64,000 nt of DNA from the NCBI GenBank assembly GCA_006176705.1, contig QRFJ01000054.1, positions 2,952,153-3,016,152 on the forward strand, written 5' to 3'. Below the pieces are notes generated by a model. It was given only the letters and a program-made list of their open reading frames with translations. It was not told the origin of the DNA and searched no databases. Source of the stretch: Cocos nucifera (lineage: Eukaryota > Streptophyta > Magnoliopsida > Arecales > Arecaceae). Made by a program: the position numbers and the translations under genes. This document shows positions 44,601-56,539 of this stretch, one piece after another (the stretch's first letter is position 1; every line of letters begins with the position of its first letter).

Positions 44601-47600
44601 CCATCCTATTACAATGTCGGTACGTTGATCGGTATATTACGAGACAGCGTATCGAGTGTTAGTATGGTTAAAGACACCATATTGGTGTGGCATTAATATG
44701 GTACATATGTCTTGTATTGGGTGGTACAAGGTGGTATGGCAAACCATGATCCTGTTTGGTGCACTGGCATGCCAAATATCATGCATTCTGAGCCCCTCGA
44801 TATCATGCCATGGTTATGCTGTGCCTTGGCTAACCATTGCTCCCCTCAATACCCCAACTAGGCATCCACCTAACAACCATCCTGAGGGTTCTAAATGATT
44901 GAGGAGCATTGCAAACTTTTGGCCCATGCCAACTCCTTTGCAGCATTATGCCATGTGCATGTCAACACCTCCTATGATGAGCTTGTAGCTAAATTTGTGA
45001 CATCTCGACAGGGCCTGGATTTCCTAAAAGACATTATTAAATTATGAGAATCAATCATCTGACTTGTTAAAGTAGATCTAATCCAATGGTTAGACATGGA
45101 ACCCACAATACCAAGAAACAAAAGCCTTAAGCTATGACTTCTACTATTGCTTCCTTATTCTATCATACTTCTCTTCTTCCATCTCTTCTGTAACTATCTT
45201 GTGCTACCTTACCAATCTTGTCATCATCCTCTCCATCTCTTTGTTTTATTTGCCCTAGTTGGCAACAGTTTTAAGTACCAACAATATTGGCTAGTATAGG
45301 GCAAATCATATCAGCTTGGTATGGATGGATGAGCTCAATATGCCACCACCCATAGGCCCATCCTGAGGTATGGTATGATTGCTCTGCTAACTCCAACAGC
45401 ATATCGTGTCTTGTTGCATGGATGAACCATACTGATTTATGCCAATAAGATACCGATACAGGGTCTAGCAAGAGTTAAAACATTTATTTGATTCCAAGCT
45501 TATGACCATTAGGTAGGGCTATAATCTCACCATCACCTCCATTACTCCACAACTTCGCTCAAACTCCTTCATGATCATCATTGCCGTTGTCGTTTGGATA
45601 TTCATATAATGTTTTGAGATCACTTGCACTAAATCTTCGCTACTTTATGATCTATTTTTTGTGTTTTTATTATTAATCATGGCAAGAAGAATGAGGAGTG
45701 TGTTGAGATGGTGGGATTAGAGGGGTGTTCCTCACTCTAAATTTGGGCCTAAGTTGCTTTTGGGTCAATTTTTTATGAGGAATTGTAGGATAGAGTGTAT
45801 CATTATATTGGGCATAATGAATCCAAGGAAGAACAAAATTAAGGAGGATTTGGAGAAAGGATGTTTTGTTTCAGTGGATTGACTTGTTGTTGAATTGATG
45901 AGTGTAAATTGGCCAACAAAACAAGAAGTTAGAGTTAGGGTTTAAACTATCATATGAAACTTTGTTTTCCATTATTATTTTCTGGAGTAATGGCACTAAA
46001 TTTTATTTACAATTTTTTTAATCAAAGATATGATTATTTATATATATATTCAAATTTATTTATCATGTTTTAAACAATAAAACAAGAAGTATGTTGGAGC
46101 TATATAGGATGGTGAATGCCTACAATTTGTGATAGCATCTTTGAGAAAATTTCCACCTAATTACGTCACTTTTATGGACATATTGAAATCGGCTTGAGGA
46201 ATGAACATGTGTCACAATTGGAAACCCTCCCCTTTGAGGAACAAACATGCATCGCACTCGGAAATTCTTTGGGTTGCCCTTTAATGTGTAGGATGTATTT
46301 TATCTCTAATTCCATGGTTTGGGTTGTAAAAACTGATTTCACAAGATAAAACAGGTAGTGGCAAATTAACATCCCTGACCCATGGTTGAGATGTTGACAA
46401 TCCATTGGTTTGTTGATTAATAAAAGTGGAATAATTGAGGATGCTTTGGGGGATTTACAATAATTAATTACCTTAAAAGAGATGGAATGAATTTTGGTTT
46501 GGTAAAAGTCTTCGGGATCCACTAGGTGATGTAACCCAATTAATTGATTTTGAGAGACTTGAAGAGATAGTGTGATACGTGCCATCTGGTCGGTGCCAAC
46601 AAACCAATCAATTTGGTTCTCAAATTAATTGCCTTAAAAGAGATGGAGTGAATTCTGGTTTGGTAAGAGTCCCTGGGATCCACCAACTGATGTAGCCCCA
46701 ATTAATTGACTTTGAGAGACTTCCATCTGGTCAGCACCAACACACCAATGGATTCCTCAAATTGATTTCCTTAAAAGAGATGGAGTGAATTCTAGTTTGG
46801 AATGCACGTGATACTATATGCATTGTCATCAATTATATTTTATAGTTCTGAGAAGTTTTTCCAGTATGGTATGGCTACACCCTTTATGTTGACAAAGGGT
46901 TGGAAGAGTTTTTTTTTCCTCATGCCCAGTCATGGTACCACCCAAAAATGGAAATTGGGTGGAATCAACCATTCCATCTAGGCCTATTTGGCCCCTACGC
47001 TGTATCAAATCTCGATACCATGCCGATACCTTACCAAATGTTTTAGTATGCTCAATATCTAGCAGTACAAATCATTTATAAATATAATGACTATATATAT
47101 CTTTTGTTATCTCTATTGTCTATAGTACATGGATAACATTGAGACCTATTTTTATCACACAAACTTTTGGATCATATGGTATACCCAAAGCATCTTATGA
47201 TGTACTAAAACCTAGTTTGCAACAAGCATAATATTCAAGAGTAGCATCCTTGGTGGGAAGTGTTAATGACATCGACGGTACATTTTGTATGGACAAGGGT
47301 ATAAAAATTTGATTTTGATGCATACCTAATTGTAGAATTCGGGAAGAGGTCACAAAGATATATAGGGGATATAGGAAGAGAAAATTTTAATTGAGGTTTA
47401 AAAGACCAATACCAAGCCTTATACCCAATATTTGCCAAACCATCCCGAATCATCTGGTTCGGGGCATGCTGAACCATGCAGGCAATCGGCTAACACGATT
47501 GATACATAGGGGATATAGGAAGAGAGAATTTTAACCAAGATTTAAATGATCAATACCAAGCCTTGTACCCAATGTTTGCTGAACTATCCTGAACTAGCTG

Positions 47601-50600
47601 GTTTGGGGCGTGCTGAACCATACCGACAATTGGCTGGCATGGTTTCGGCATAAAAAATGGTACACCAGTGAGGAGGAAGAAGAAAAGAGGGAAAAAGAGA
47701 GAAGGGGGAGGGAAGGAGAGGAAGGACTGAAGAGGCTCTAGCGGAGGCCCATCGAGACTACTAGAGGACTGCCGAGGCTTTCAGAGCTCCATTCTCCAAA
47801 GGGATATGTATAAAAAAAAATACTTAATCGATCGAAACAAGGACGGTCACCCTTATTTCAACCCAATGGAGGGCAGGGAGGAAGATCCCACCCTCTAGGG
47901 GCCTCTATGGCCCTCCAATAACCACTGTCAACATCCTTGACCACTCCTCCCTCCATTCCTCTCTCTCCCTCTCCCTCTATCTCTCTTCGGTTCTCCCTTC
48001 TTCTGCTTACTTCGTCATGTCAGTTTGGGCTTGGTACAAAATAGTTTGGGGCATGCCAAACCATATCACCAGCTAATCGACACGGGATTTGGTTCTGGCA
48101 CGAACCTTGCTTATACCGATTTTGAAACTGGGCTATATGATACCGACATGGTCCGTATGGATCAAATAGTTTATATCAATAAAAATAAAAAGGACCCAGT
48201 ATGTACCATACATATGAATTGTTGATGCAGATTGGTATCATTGGTATGTACCAATTCAAGTGAGAACCGGTGTTCCAAATTGATATTGATCCTATAACAT
48301 TTCGACAGTATTTAAACACTTGATTTCAACTAAATTATACTATTAATTATTCTCGTGTTGTAGAGTAGAACTTTAAAAGATAGTTTTTTTCATAGAAGAT
48401 GCATACAATGTTTATTGTCAAGCACTATCTTACTAGTGATTGTACTATTCTTGATTTTGGTCATTTCAATGATTGTGATTTATTTGATATGTATGTTGAA
48501 AGGTGTCTTGCTAGCAAGCCACTGATACTTTCATAACCTTAAGAAGTAGTCACAAGTATAAACTATGATATAAGATTTTTCATTCCCTAAATTTAATGAT
48601 AAAACAAGGGTGTTAGCATCAAGAATGGTGGAAAAACACTAGGAATATTGTTAGCATGTAATCTTCTATATGCTTGAAGGACCTAGAGGTTTTTGGTATA
48701 GTTGAAGGATCTAAAGGTTAATGTTATAGACTAACGTTGTCTAATAAAAGCAGCTATATTTCCCAATGTTACATCATAACTCTAATTAGATTTCTCCCTT
48801 AAACCATGCTAAACTTTATGGAAAAGGATCTAACATTGATAGACTCAAAGGATGAGTTCAAGGGGTGAACTCCTAGATTTCTATGATTCTATGTGTAATA
48901 AGAGCCCACATCCTCTAAAGTCCGAATTCATAGCAATATTTTGGTCATAACAAAAATTAAAAGCTTATCTAGATTATGAACAAAATATATCAAATAAATC
49001 TTAAACAATTTCATCAAGAAGGCATATCAGCACTTAGTCCATGCAAGAATCTTTTTAAAACTTATCCTATATCTAAACTATTTTCTAAAACTTAAACCAA
49101 GAAAATGCACATGCGATTAGTTAGTGTCTTATGGTGTTGCATGGAAAGGGACATGAGAATCAGATTTCAACTCATCTACAAATGTGCGACTCATCAACAT
49201 GGAAAAAAGATAGGGGGATATGTAAGAAAAACAATTTTTATAACTAAAATATGCAAATCTCGTATTGAAATAAAGCATTAAAAGATATTATTTGTTAAGA
49301 TCTTCTGAAATGAATGTTTCTTATCCAAACCTCCCATTATATTATGGATTTTGAAAACTAATATTTTGCAAAGGTGTTCTAATACCTACATTCTTGACCA
49401 ATCCCTTTGAAAAAGAACAACACTCACTTTTAATGTTATTGTTAGAGGGTTGAACTCATCGAAGTCCTCCAACTCTCTACCAATTTTGAAAAATTGCAAT
49501 TAAGAAAAGGTGGTAAGTATCCAAGTGTCTAACATGTGTTCGACTTGGATATATGTACTTGCCATGAATTCTAGGTGTTGGATTAGATTGTCCAAGTAAC
49601 AAAGTGCTAACTAACAGGAATGTTATTGATGGTGGTACCCTACCCAAAGTCCAATGTTTGTTTATTGAAGCAAGATGTATCACATTCCAAAAAGGTTTTC
49701 AGTACCTCTATCATTAACTAGTTTAAGGATACAAGATATGTATCGCATTCCCAAAAGGTTTTAAGTACCTCCATTATTAACTAGTTTAATGATACAAGAT
49801 GTATCACATTCCAAAAAGATTTTCAGTACCTCCAAAAAGGTTTTTAGTACCGCCATCTTGTCTTTAGATGGGATTCTATACATTTTTCTTTCTTTCTTTT
49901 GAGATAATTATTTTGTATCTTCTTCTAGCTAGTCATGTAATGTACTTAATCCAATATTAATCAGGCCAAAACTTTATTAATCTTATCATAGAACACTAAG
50001 ATTCACCGATTCCTTTTTTTCACCTTTATGTTTTTACATTTGGACATTTCTTGTGTGGCGGCTAGTTATAGGTCTTTTTACCTTGCCTATTGACTCCCAT
50101 GTCATTGTCTTCTTTCTCATTTATGTCAAATATACCCTTCAACCTTGTTGAGCAATACTGCTTGTTCACCATTTTCTGCTCATTTTACTTATTTACTTTG
50201 TCTTTCCTTTAATATTTTTCTCTCCTTTTACAGTTCAAATTATCCAATATCGAACCCCATGTAGATGAAAGTTGGGTATGGGATGCATTGCATTAATAGA
50301 GGGTATTGGTTGATATGCTTTGCATGGTCAGATGGTATGACCTATTTATGCTCCAAATATATTCTATTTTGTGTTTTACTTATGTTTTGCTGTCTCAATG
50401 CTATGTTATTTTCAAAAAATATGGTAACAGTGTTGACCTAAGTGCTCTAGCCATGGTTTTTGATGCATCCTGAAGTTTTTACATTGCATGTTTTAAATAG
50501 AATAATCTGGAATTAGAGATACCTCTATAACCTTTTTTTTATCCTTTGAGTTTTGGGGTTCAAGCCAAAAACCCAGATTTTCTTGTTTTTGATCATTCAT

Positions 50601-53504
50601 GCCGTAGAGCATGAACCTGGTGATCAAAGATTATTAGGCCCATCATAGAACCCCAAGTTTTTGTTTCAACATAGCATTAAGTTATTATTTGATTTTTTTT
50701 TTTTTTTTTTTACGAAAACATGGGTGGTGTGGAGGTGATTTACCTAGCTGGAATGTTGGATAGATCTTGGGTACTTATACAGGGCTGATGAACCCAAATA
50801 ACACCTTTCAGCTAGCCTTCTTAGGTGGGGTTCTATGTTGTGATAATTATATTATATTAAGATAAAACTCATCCAGGAGTTAAATCTCAACTTCAACTTC
50901 AACTCTGCCTTGTGCCTTGTGTCCTTTGCCTAATTTCTCATGGCTTAGAAGATGTGTTTGGTCAAAGTCTTATCTAAAAGAAATGTTTTACTTTGATTGG
51001 CTTGTTTTGAGACCCCAATATTGTAGAACACCCATGCGGGTGTGACAACCCTGTTGCATCGTCATAGTACTTGTCAAGGGCTTCGTTTTGGTGTGTGGCA
51101 TGTTGAAATTGGACAATATATGAGAAAATTATGGCTTTTGGACACTCCATGATGAGGTCCTAGATGTGGTGGATTTTGCTTTCAAACCCTGTCTAGACCT
51201 ACTCCAAGTGGCTAAATTAGTCCACAATAGAACTGGTGATCCTTCTAGATCACAGTTTTGTAAATTCTTAAGTAAATTGGGCTATGGCATTCAAAATTGA
51301 CACCACTGCACCCCTATATTCCATGGCAAGAACATCACATAGACTTCTTTGTAGGAAATTCATGATCGAAGAATTCTCCAACATATCATCTTTATTCTCT
51401 ACATGAAGTATACAACCAGAAATTATCTATTAAAGCTCGTACTCTTTCAATATCTAAGCTACCACCAAAGTAAATTGGGACAAAATCCTAAATTGTGATG
51501 CCTGAGATGAAAAAAAATGTATTCAGGATCTCAATGCTCCTATATAAAAGCTTGTTACTGCTGCTGCTATTAGCAATATATGCTGTGAGGCTGAGACACT
51601 GGAAGTGAAGTACTGAAGCAGTCCTCTGAGTGTTGCCTTCACTTTCTGCCAGAACAACTATTGAGATCCTATAGGCAAGATAATATTGATTTCTAATTGC
51701 AGTCCTGGTAGTCTACCCTTGGTGGAACTCCAAGAAATCTTCACAGTAATTTCAAATTTGGTCTATCCAAGAAGTGTTTCTTATGATCATCTATTCTAAA
51801 GCATTCTGCGGTTTGCAATTTTAGACACTGAAATTGGAGCAGTTCATGTTGTCATAGAGTCTAATTCTCAACTTGTAAAAGTTTGATAACAGAAAAGACC
51901 AGTCAGAACTTTCTTCCATTTTATTTATATAGAAGTGTTTGCCTGGGGGCTGAGACACAACTTCAGAATAGTAATAAAGCTACTAGATCAGTGTGATAAT
52001 CCCATTCATGAATATGTAATGTCATCGATTTTAAAATCTGGTATTTAAGAAGACTGTAACTGTTATCACATAATAATAACAACCTTTACTAAAATAAAGA
52101 GAATGCTTTGAAAACAAGGATCCATAAGTCAAATCAAATAGTACATGAAGAGAATGCTTTGAAAACAAGGATCCATAAGTCAAATCAAATAGTACATGTA
52201 GCTTGTTGATTATTTGATGTGTACATTACATAGTATACTAGAAGGAGGAAAAGTTCGTTTTATCATGATTTCTTATATGTTTTCGTATGCATCTTATCAG
52301 CATATTTCTTTCTAGTTACTTTTTAAGCATGGTTATTCAAGAATGTGTTATCAAGGAAAAAATCTGTAAGCTATTATACGTTTTGGAAGAACTTTAGAAT
52401 ATGTTGAGGATTGAAAAGTGAATGAATGAAAATGAAGATTGAATGATAAAAAAAAAATGGAGAACTTTAGAAAAATGAATGAATTGTTTTATGAAATATT
52501 CGCAAAATAGTTATTCAAAGGAGTAGTTATTCAAAGGTGTTATAAATTCATTAAGCATGGATTTCATTAAGTCAGTAAAAATTTAGGGAAAACCTTAATT
52601 GAGAATAATTGGAAAATTTTCAATGTCGGATAATTTTATTACTAGGTTGTTTTTTGCACATTTACTGTTTTCTCAAGCACTCAATCCACAGGCCACAATT
52701 TGATCCTGTCCAAGCTATACGATTGGATAAAATATGCCGAGGTTCAATTTGATAATTAAAGCAAATAATAATTCTATATGAAGTTGATAGTTACAGGTTA
52801 TTAGCCATGGTGCAGACAGTTGTCAGTTTGTCAGTTTTTGTGAACTGTGGGCCTATGGATCAATTCTTTGTCCATGGGTATTGAAGTGAGAAGTGAAGTC
52901 CTTAGATGTACCATCAGTTTTATGTTGTCTAAATCTTGACATACTATTGGAATTTCGGTAACCTGCTCTTTTGTCATAACTAATGGTGTAACTAATGATT
53001 TAGTCAATATATGCAATATGGTAAACAACAAGACAAGGTGTTGTATCAGCATGAAAATGTTGCTTCATGTGATTAGTATTAAGAAATAAATTTTACTTTT
53101 AGGATGAATGGGCAACTAAGAACTAGTGATTTTATACTTTGTCTCTAGTCATTTATAAAACTTGATGTTTTTACTAGTTTATATAATATCTTCCTGATGA
53201 TCTTGACACTCTAGATCCCTGGAATTGGGTGAATACTTGTTAAATTTTTCATTGAGGGAATTAGCTATACTCAAACGAGCTTGAAATTCTGAGTCATGTT
53301 GAGTAATGCTATTTTTTTAAACAAAATAGATGGTTATTTATTTAAATATTTTCTTTATGGTATGATGTCTAGAGGAATATTGCCAATGGCTAGTCTGGCA
53401 TAGGAATAATCTTTGAATGTAAGCAAGGTTAAGAATTGGTACCGATGATTTTCTTGTAAGTTCTGCAGTTGCTCCCGTAAGCTCACTGCCTCCCTTTGCC
53501 AAAA
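41491..53504 (-). CDS. MIKC-type MADS-box transcription factor, AGL17/ANR1-clade-like, exons from the K domain to the stop
   Basis: Five exons on the minus strand join into one frame: 53504-53443 (62 nt), 42536-42437 (100), 42355-42314 (42), 42233-42150 (84) and 41658-41491 (168 with TAA). The sizes 62, 100 and 42 are those of the standard MIKC K-box exons. The 151 residues begin FWQREAVSLREQLQNLQENH, continue KLMGEQLSGLSVKELQNLEI, then ILTDQIQELDRK, then two RQENMELRKK-like heptad units, and end PIHLELCQPQQ and APKLG. All introns are GT-AG. MADS proteins bind CArG boxes as dimers; the K domain makes the coiled coils for dimer and tetramer contact. The clade call rests on GLSVKELQNLE, the repeated QENxEL units and the C-terminal HLxLxQPQQ motif. 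The MADS domain and I exons are not in the window. This is the one intact gene here and is probably expressed. Confidence 0.93.
41730..42130. other. Intron between the last two MADS exons, with GGTA-like and A-rich pieces
   Basis: Includes GGCATGGTATGGTAACT at about 41747 and an A-rich block 41820-41895. No exon recognised between 41659 and 42149. Confidence 0.6.
42150..42233 (-). CDS. MADS-box gene, 84-nt exon made of two 42-nt heptad units
   Basis: Acceptor GTTACAG, then GGGTACCTTC, ending GTAAGAAG|GTATTTG. It codes GYLLRNENIELYKK followed by VNLVRQENMELRKK, two similar 14-residue units. After the first unit the sequence AAG|GTAAAC at 42192/42191 is itself a good donor, so a shorter 42-nt form is possible. 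Confidence 0.92.
42314..42355 (-). CDS. MADS-box gene, 42-nt exon
   Basis: Acceptor TTTTAG, then GAACAAATTC (EQILTDQIQELDRK), ending CGAAAG|GTTTATC. The length of 42 nt is the family standard for this exon. Confidence 0.94.
42437..42536 (-). CDS. MADS-box gene, 100-nt K-domain exon
   Basis: Acceptor CTTGCAG, then GAAATTGATGGGCG (KLMG after the split Arg), ending GACGAAG|GTTTTC. It carries GEQLSGLSVKELQNLE, the most diagnostic K-domain segment. Confidence 0.95.
42945..43320. repeat. GGTATGG-rich module with a perfect 83-bp tandem duplication
   Basis: Runs of GGTATGGTA, GGTACAGTACGGTATGC and TATCGATACC. The unit AGTTGGTACAGTACGGTATG with its following 60 bases occurs at about 43001 and again at 43084 (period 83) with no visible difference. 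It lies in the large MADS intron. Confidence 0.85.
43330..44560 (-). pseudogene. Unidentified coding remnant between two GGTA modules
   Basis: Several minus-strand frames of some length (44380-44057, 43926-43675, 43448-43062). The best piece has DPSELSRLWSTSVAYRI, then ILCALELGLKDNQEGHAKER and a KDWLVEYI end, which looks like decayed protein rather than random sequence. I do not recognise the family. It may belong to a transposable element whose GGTA-rich parts lie on each side. Confidence 0.35.
44575..44770. repeat. GGTATGG-rich module
   Basis: CACTATCTCAGTATCGATACC at the left matches TGCTATCTCGGTATCGGGTA at 42950 in the same orientation. It ends with GGTGGTATGGCAAACCATGA and GTGCACTGGCATGCCA, matching GTGCACCAGCATGCCA at 43366. 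Confidence 0.8.
45255..45470. repeat. GGTATGG-rich module
   Basis: TTTTAAGTACCAACAATATTGG, CAGCTTGGTATGGATGG and GAGGTATGGTATGATTG; a more degenerate member of the same module family. Confidence 0.65.
46440..46810 (+). repeat. Tandem repeat of about 150-170 bp, 2-3 copies
   Basis: TTAAAAGAGATGGAATGAAT (46473), TTAAAAGAGATGGAGTGAAT (46634) and again at about 46770, each followed by TGGTTTGG, GGGATCCAC and CAATTAATTGA in the same order. The third copy is partial. Confidence 0.9.
46855..47060. repeat. GGTATGG-rich module
   Basis: TTCCAGTATGGTATGGCTAC at the left and TCTCGATACCATGCCGATACC at the right, around CCACCCAAAAATGGAAATTG. Confidence 0.7.
47390..48290. repeat. Large GGTA / GA / CT foldback-like module
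   Basis: GGTA-type sequence with two direct copies of a 120-bp unit (ACCAATACCAAGCCTTATAC at 47407, ATCAATACCAAGCCTTGTAC at 47550), then a purine tract (47670-47730), a central gene-like GC-richer piece, a pyrimidine tract (47945-48005) and again GGTA-type sequence (48030-48290). The arms are roughly complementary. The same order is seen at 40400-40900. Confidence 0.8.
48290..49660. other. MADS intron sequence, no gene seen
   Basis: AT-rich; no domain, exon or structured repeat recognised. The ORF 49477-49683 has no family features. Confidence 0.5.
49670..49860 (+). repeat. Minisatellite of about 65 bp, three copies
   Basis: CAAGATGTATCACATTCCAA, CAAGATATGTATCGCATTCC and CAAGATGTATCACATTCCAA start successive units with GGTTTTCAGTACCTC and TTAACTAGTTTAA inside. 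The last unit has a shorter duplication of its own. Confidence 0.9.
49870..52080. other. MADS intron sequence, no gene seen
   Basis: Long stretch without a recognised feature. A poly-T run lies at about 50692-50711. CTATATAAAAG at about 51540 looks like a TATA box but nothing supports a promoter there. Confidence 0.5.
52099..52198 (+). repeat. 50-bp perfect tandem duplication
   Basis: AGAGAATGCTTTGAAAACAA and the next 30 bases occur at 52099 and 52149 with no visible difference. Confidence 0.95.
53443..53504 (-). CDS. MADS-box gene, first K-domain exon (62 nt)
   Basis: Acceptor TTTCTAG, then TTT TGG CAA AGG GAG coding FWQRE, ending at donor CATCG|GTACC. Twenty codons plus two bases; the split Arg codon is completed by the first base of the next exon, 10.9 kb away. 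Confidence 0.93.
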
Positions 53505-53854
53505 CTAGAAAAAACAAAACCCGCAATTTAGCTCTTTAGGTACTAGTAAGTAACGATATAAAAATGAAAAAATGTTAAAGTCTACAAGAAATATTCCTTA
53601 AAGCCAGCATCAAAGTGTAGTATCAGCAGTCCATAAATATTTGAATAAAATATCATATCAATATATTAATATTTTGAAGTATAAATTAGAGTATTGATAT
53701 TCTATGAGAAATATGCTTTCTCAAATTTTGTTCTGAATATTCTGTATGTCGATGACTATGCATCATTTGTATTCTTTACGTATAGAAAGCCTCTCCTGTC
53801 CTTACATATATATGTGCATCAAACAATTATTTATTGATAAAAAATAAGTTTTTT

Positions 53855-53990
53855 GCACCCACTTGGTACTGGCCATCATATAGCCCAATAGCGTATTGGT
53901 ACATTAGAGGGCCTTAATATGGTAGCACCCCTACACATGTGCAACCGTTATCTTGCCTCCAGTAGTGTACCATGTGCTGGTACAAGGGTG
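53855..53990. repeat. GGTA-type module, short
   Basis: CACTTGGTACTGGCCATCAT, GCGTATTGGTACATTAG and GTACCATGTGCTGGTACAAG. It lies just upstream (on the gene strand) of the first K exon of the MADS-box gene. Confidence 0.6.
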
Positions 53991-53999
53991 CATAATCTC

Positions 54000-55046
54000 A
54001 ACCTGATCTCCAAGACTAAAAGCCTTGAAAAATATAATTTAGGTTTGATGTTGTATGCTACTTCTACTGTCTAAGTTTATTTTTATCTATCATATGTATT
54101 TTATGGGGCATTGCACAATAAAGTTGATTTCAAAGCCATATGTGAAATCACCAATAATTATTTTACAAGAATTATCATTTGATTTCAATGACTTAATAAA
54201 CCATTCATATATGATTATTTAGGAAAAAAGGTTCAATCTCATGAGTGAAGCCATTTGTTCACGAGTTTGGACTCTGTAAACATGAATTGTTGAATCAAGT
54301 AATGAGGCGTCTATAATCCTTTTCAGAAATAACTGAAAGAACAGATTCTTTTTTTTTTTTTTTGACACAAAAAGATCAGCTTCATTATGGACAGGATTGT
54401 AGATTTCAATGAAGAATTGTCTCCACAAACACGTGCATCCATTTCTTAAATTCGACCATCTATATTCGTTAAGAAGTTGCAACATTATAGCAGCTTCATC
54501 CATTTATAGCATGCTTATGAATTAGAAAAGAAGAAAGATGCTTGTGACTACTTTGTATATAAGCAGGATTTTGCTTTTCTGTTTGCATAAGGATCAAAGT
54601 TTTAAAGCAACAAGTTCTAGCAATCTTTACTTCTGTGCTATGTCTATTACAAAAGCTTGAGAACATTCATGAAGTTGTCACACGACTACAATGCCACTTA
54701 AATTTACCCCATTTTCAGCAAATAACCTCTTGATTCTATCGCTCTTTTTATCTGATGCTTTCATGAGACACAAAAATTATGGAATATATTCATCAACATT
54801 CACAAATAAAAGATGGCAATCATGGAATGTCTAAATTAAAACATTTATTAGATGATGGAACAACCACCATCTATCAAATACTCCCCTTGAATTACATCCC
54901 TAACCCTAAGGCAACCCATCAAGGTTGGAACCTAGGCTCTTGGGCAACTGAGACTATGCTTGCATAACTAGGATTTGTGGGGCCAAAAGAAAGATAGTCA
55001 CTGCTTAGAATTGAACCATTGCCATTTGTCTAAGAGGTAAAAGGTG
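54000..55046. other. No gene seen; poly-T run
   Basis: AT-rich sequence between the MADS exon and the copia LTR. A T18-like run at about 54345-54362 could be the poly(A) tail of a minus-strand retroposon, but no body was recognised. The MADS I-region exon was looked for here and not found. Confidence 0.5.
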
Positions 55047-55946
55047 GTAAATGAAGGAACTTTTCCCACCGCGCGTGCCGAATCTCGATCAAAAATTATT
55101 GCAATGGAAGGAATCCAATCCGACACACGTGTGTATGAGATCACATCTTATACATCTAGGTCGGGATCATGATTTTAAGATAAAAAATTAAAGTACAAAA
55201 ATAAAAATTAATAAAATGATGTAGATCCTTCATCACTATGATGGATTTGCATGCACCCTTGATCAGCGATCAACCCTTGATCCTGATCATCTGGATCAAC
55301 TCTTGATCCTCATCTTTGGATCAACTCTCGATCCTAATCTTTGGATCAACACTTGATCCTAGATCTGATTTCTCTCTTTCCTTGCGTAGATTTGGATCTC
55401 CTCTTCCATGGCGTAGATCTACATCAAGATGTAGATCAGCCCCCAAACTATTTGGACATAGAAGATTGGATGCCCAACTCCAACTCTTGGGCGTGTAAGA
55501 GAAAGAGCGAGAGAGATGGGCATTGAGAAAAGGATTGGCATGAGAAAGGGGGCGCGCCAATCTTTATTGGCTTAAGAGAATCCTATTCTCATGGCATGAG
55601 AGAATTTCATCCATCCAACCAACCAAAGTCCTCATCTCATAAGGACCTTAAATAGATGATAAGGAGTCTTAGGGCTTTAAGGATTTGATCAATCAAGTCC
55701 TTAAAGCAGAAGGACTTCTTTTGTTTGGCATCTAAAATTATGTTAATTTCATGCCATATGGGGAGGAAGTGTGGCCCTACTCATTGTTCACACCAACAAC
55801 AAGGTAGCACATGCCTTCATCCAAAAGAGGTGCACCTTCTCAAAGTTTTTCACGCTTAGGACTCTAGGAAGAGTCCCATAGGAAAACCCTAGGCACCACA
55901 TAGGCACCTTATCCATTCAAAACATGCGCCTTTGGATCTCATCCAG

Positions 55947-56072
55947 AAAGGGGATGCATGCCCTCTCTTTGTTTCACGGAAAAACAAGGGGGGGTGGGGG
56001 GCGCCAATGAAAGGGGACGCACGCCCTCTCTTTGTTTCACGGAAAAACAAAGGGGGGTGCCAACAATTGGCA
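55947..56072 (+). repeat. 63-bp tandem duplication in the copia LTR
   Basis: AAAGGGGATGCATGCCCTCT at 55947 and AAAGGGGACGCACGCCCTCT at 56010, each followed by CTTTGTTTCACGGAAAAACA and a G run. Confidence 0.9.
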
Positions 56073-56539
56073 CCCCTTCTCTCCAAGAAGTCCATGCCTA
56101 AAATGTCAAGATGAGGAGTCATCCTTATCCAAAAGTGCATGCAATTGACTTGGTCAAAATCCCCATCTAATAGGGAGTCCAAGTCCAAAGAAGAATTGGG
56201 TTTAACTATGTGCTAGCCTGATTTCCTAAACCCAATAGGATTTCACCAAATCCAAACCCAATTAGGACTTCATGAGCCCAATTGATCAATCCTAGATCAA
56301 ATTCTTTGTTTGTGTCACCCCATAGGTTCAATTCTATCTAGTAGTGAGATATATTATGATTTTCATCATCAATATCATTGAAACATCTTTCAATGATTTG
56401 GAACTCTTTCAATTCAGTCAATTAAGAATTATTCAATTATCAAAATAATTCTTATTGATCTCACAATCTACCCGTGACACCTAGCAATATGTAGTACTAA
56501 TCCAGTAGAACTGAATAATGAAAGTTTAGGTGCAGTTAT

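Noticed and set aside
51536..51550. CTATATAAAAG as a promoter TATA box
   Set aside because: No downstream coding region or transcript evidence; AT-rich DNA gives such matches by chance.
54345..54362. Poly-T run as the tail of a minus-strand SINE or LINE
   Set aside because: No pol III boxes, LINE domain or flanking target duplication could be recognised.
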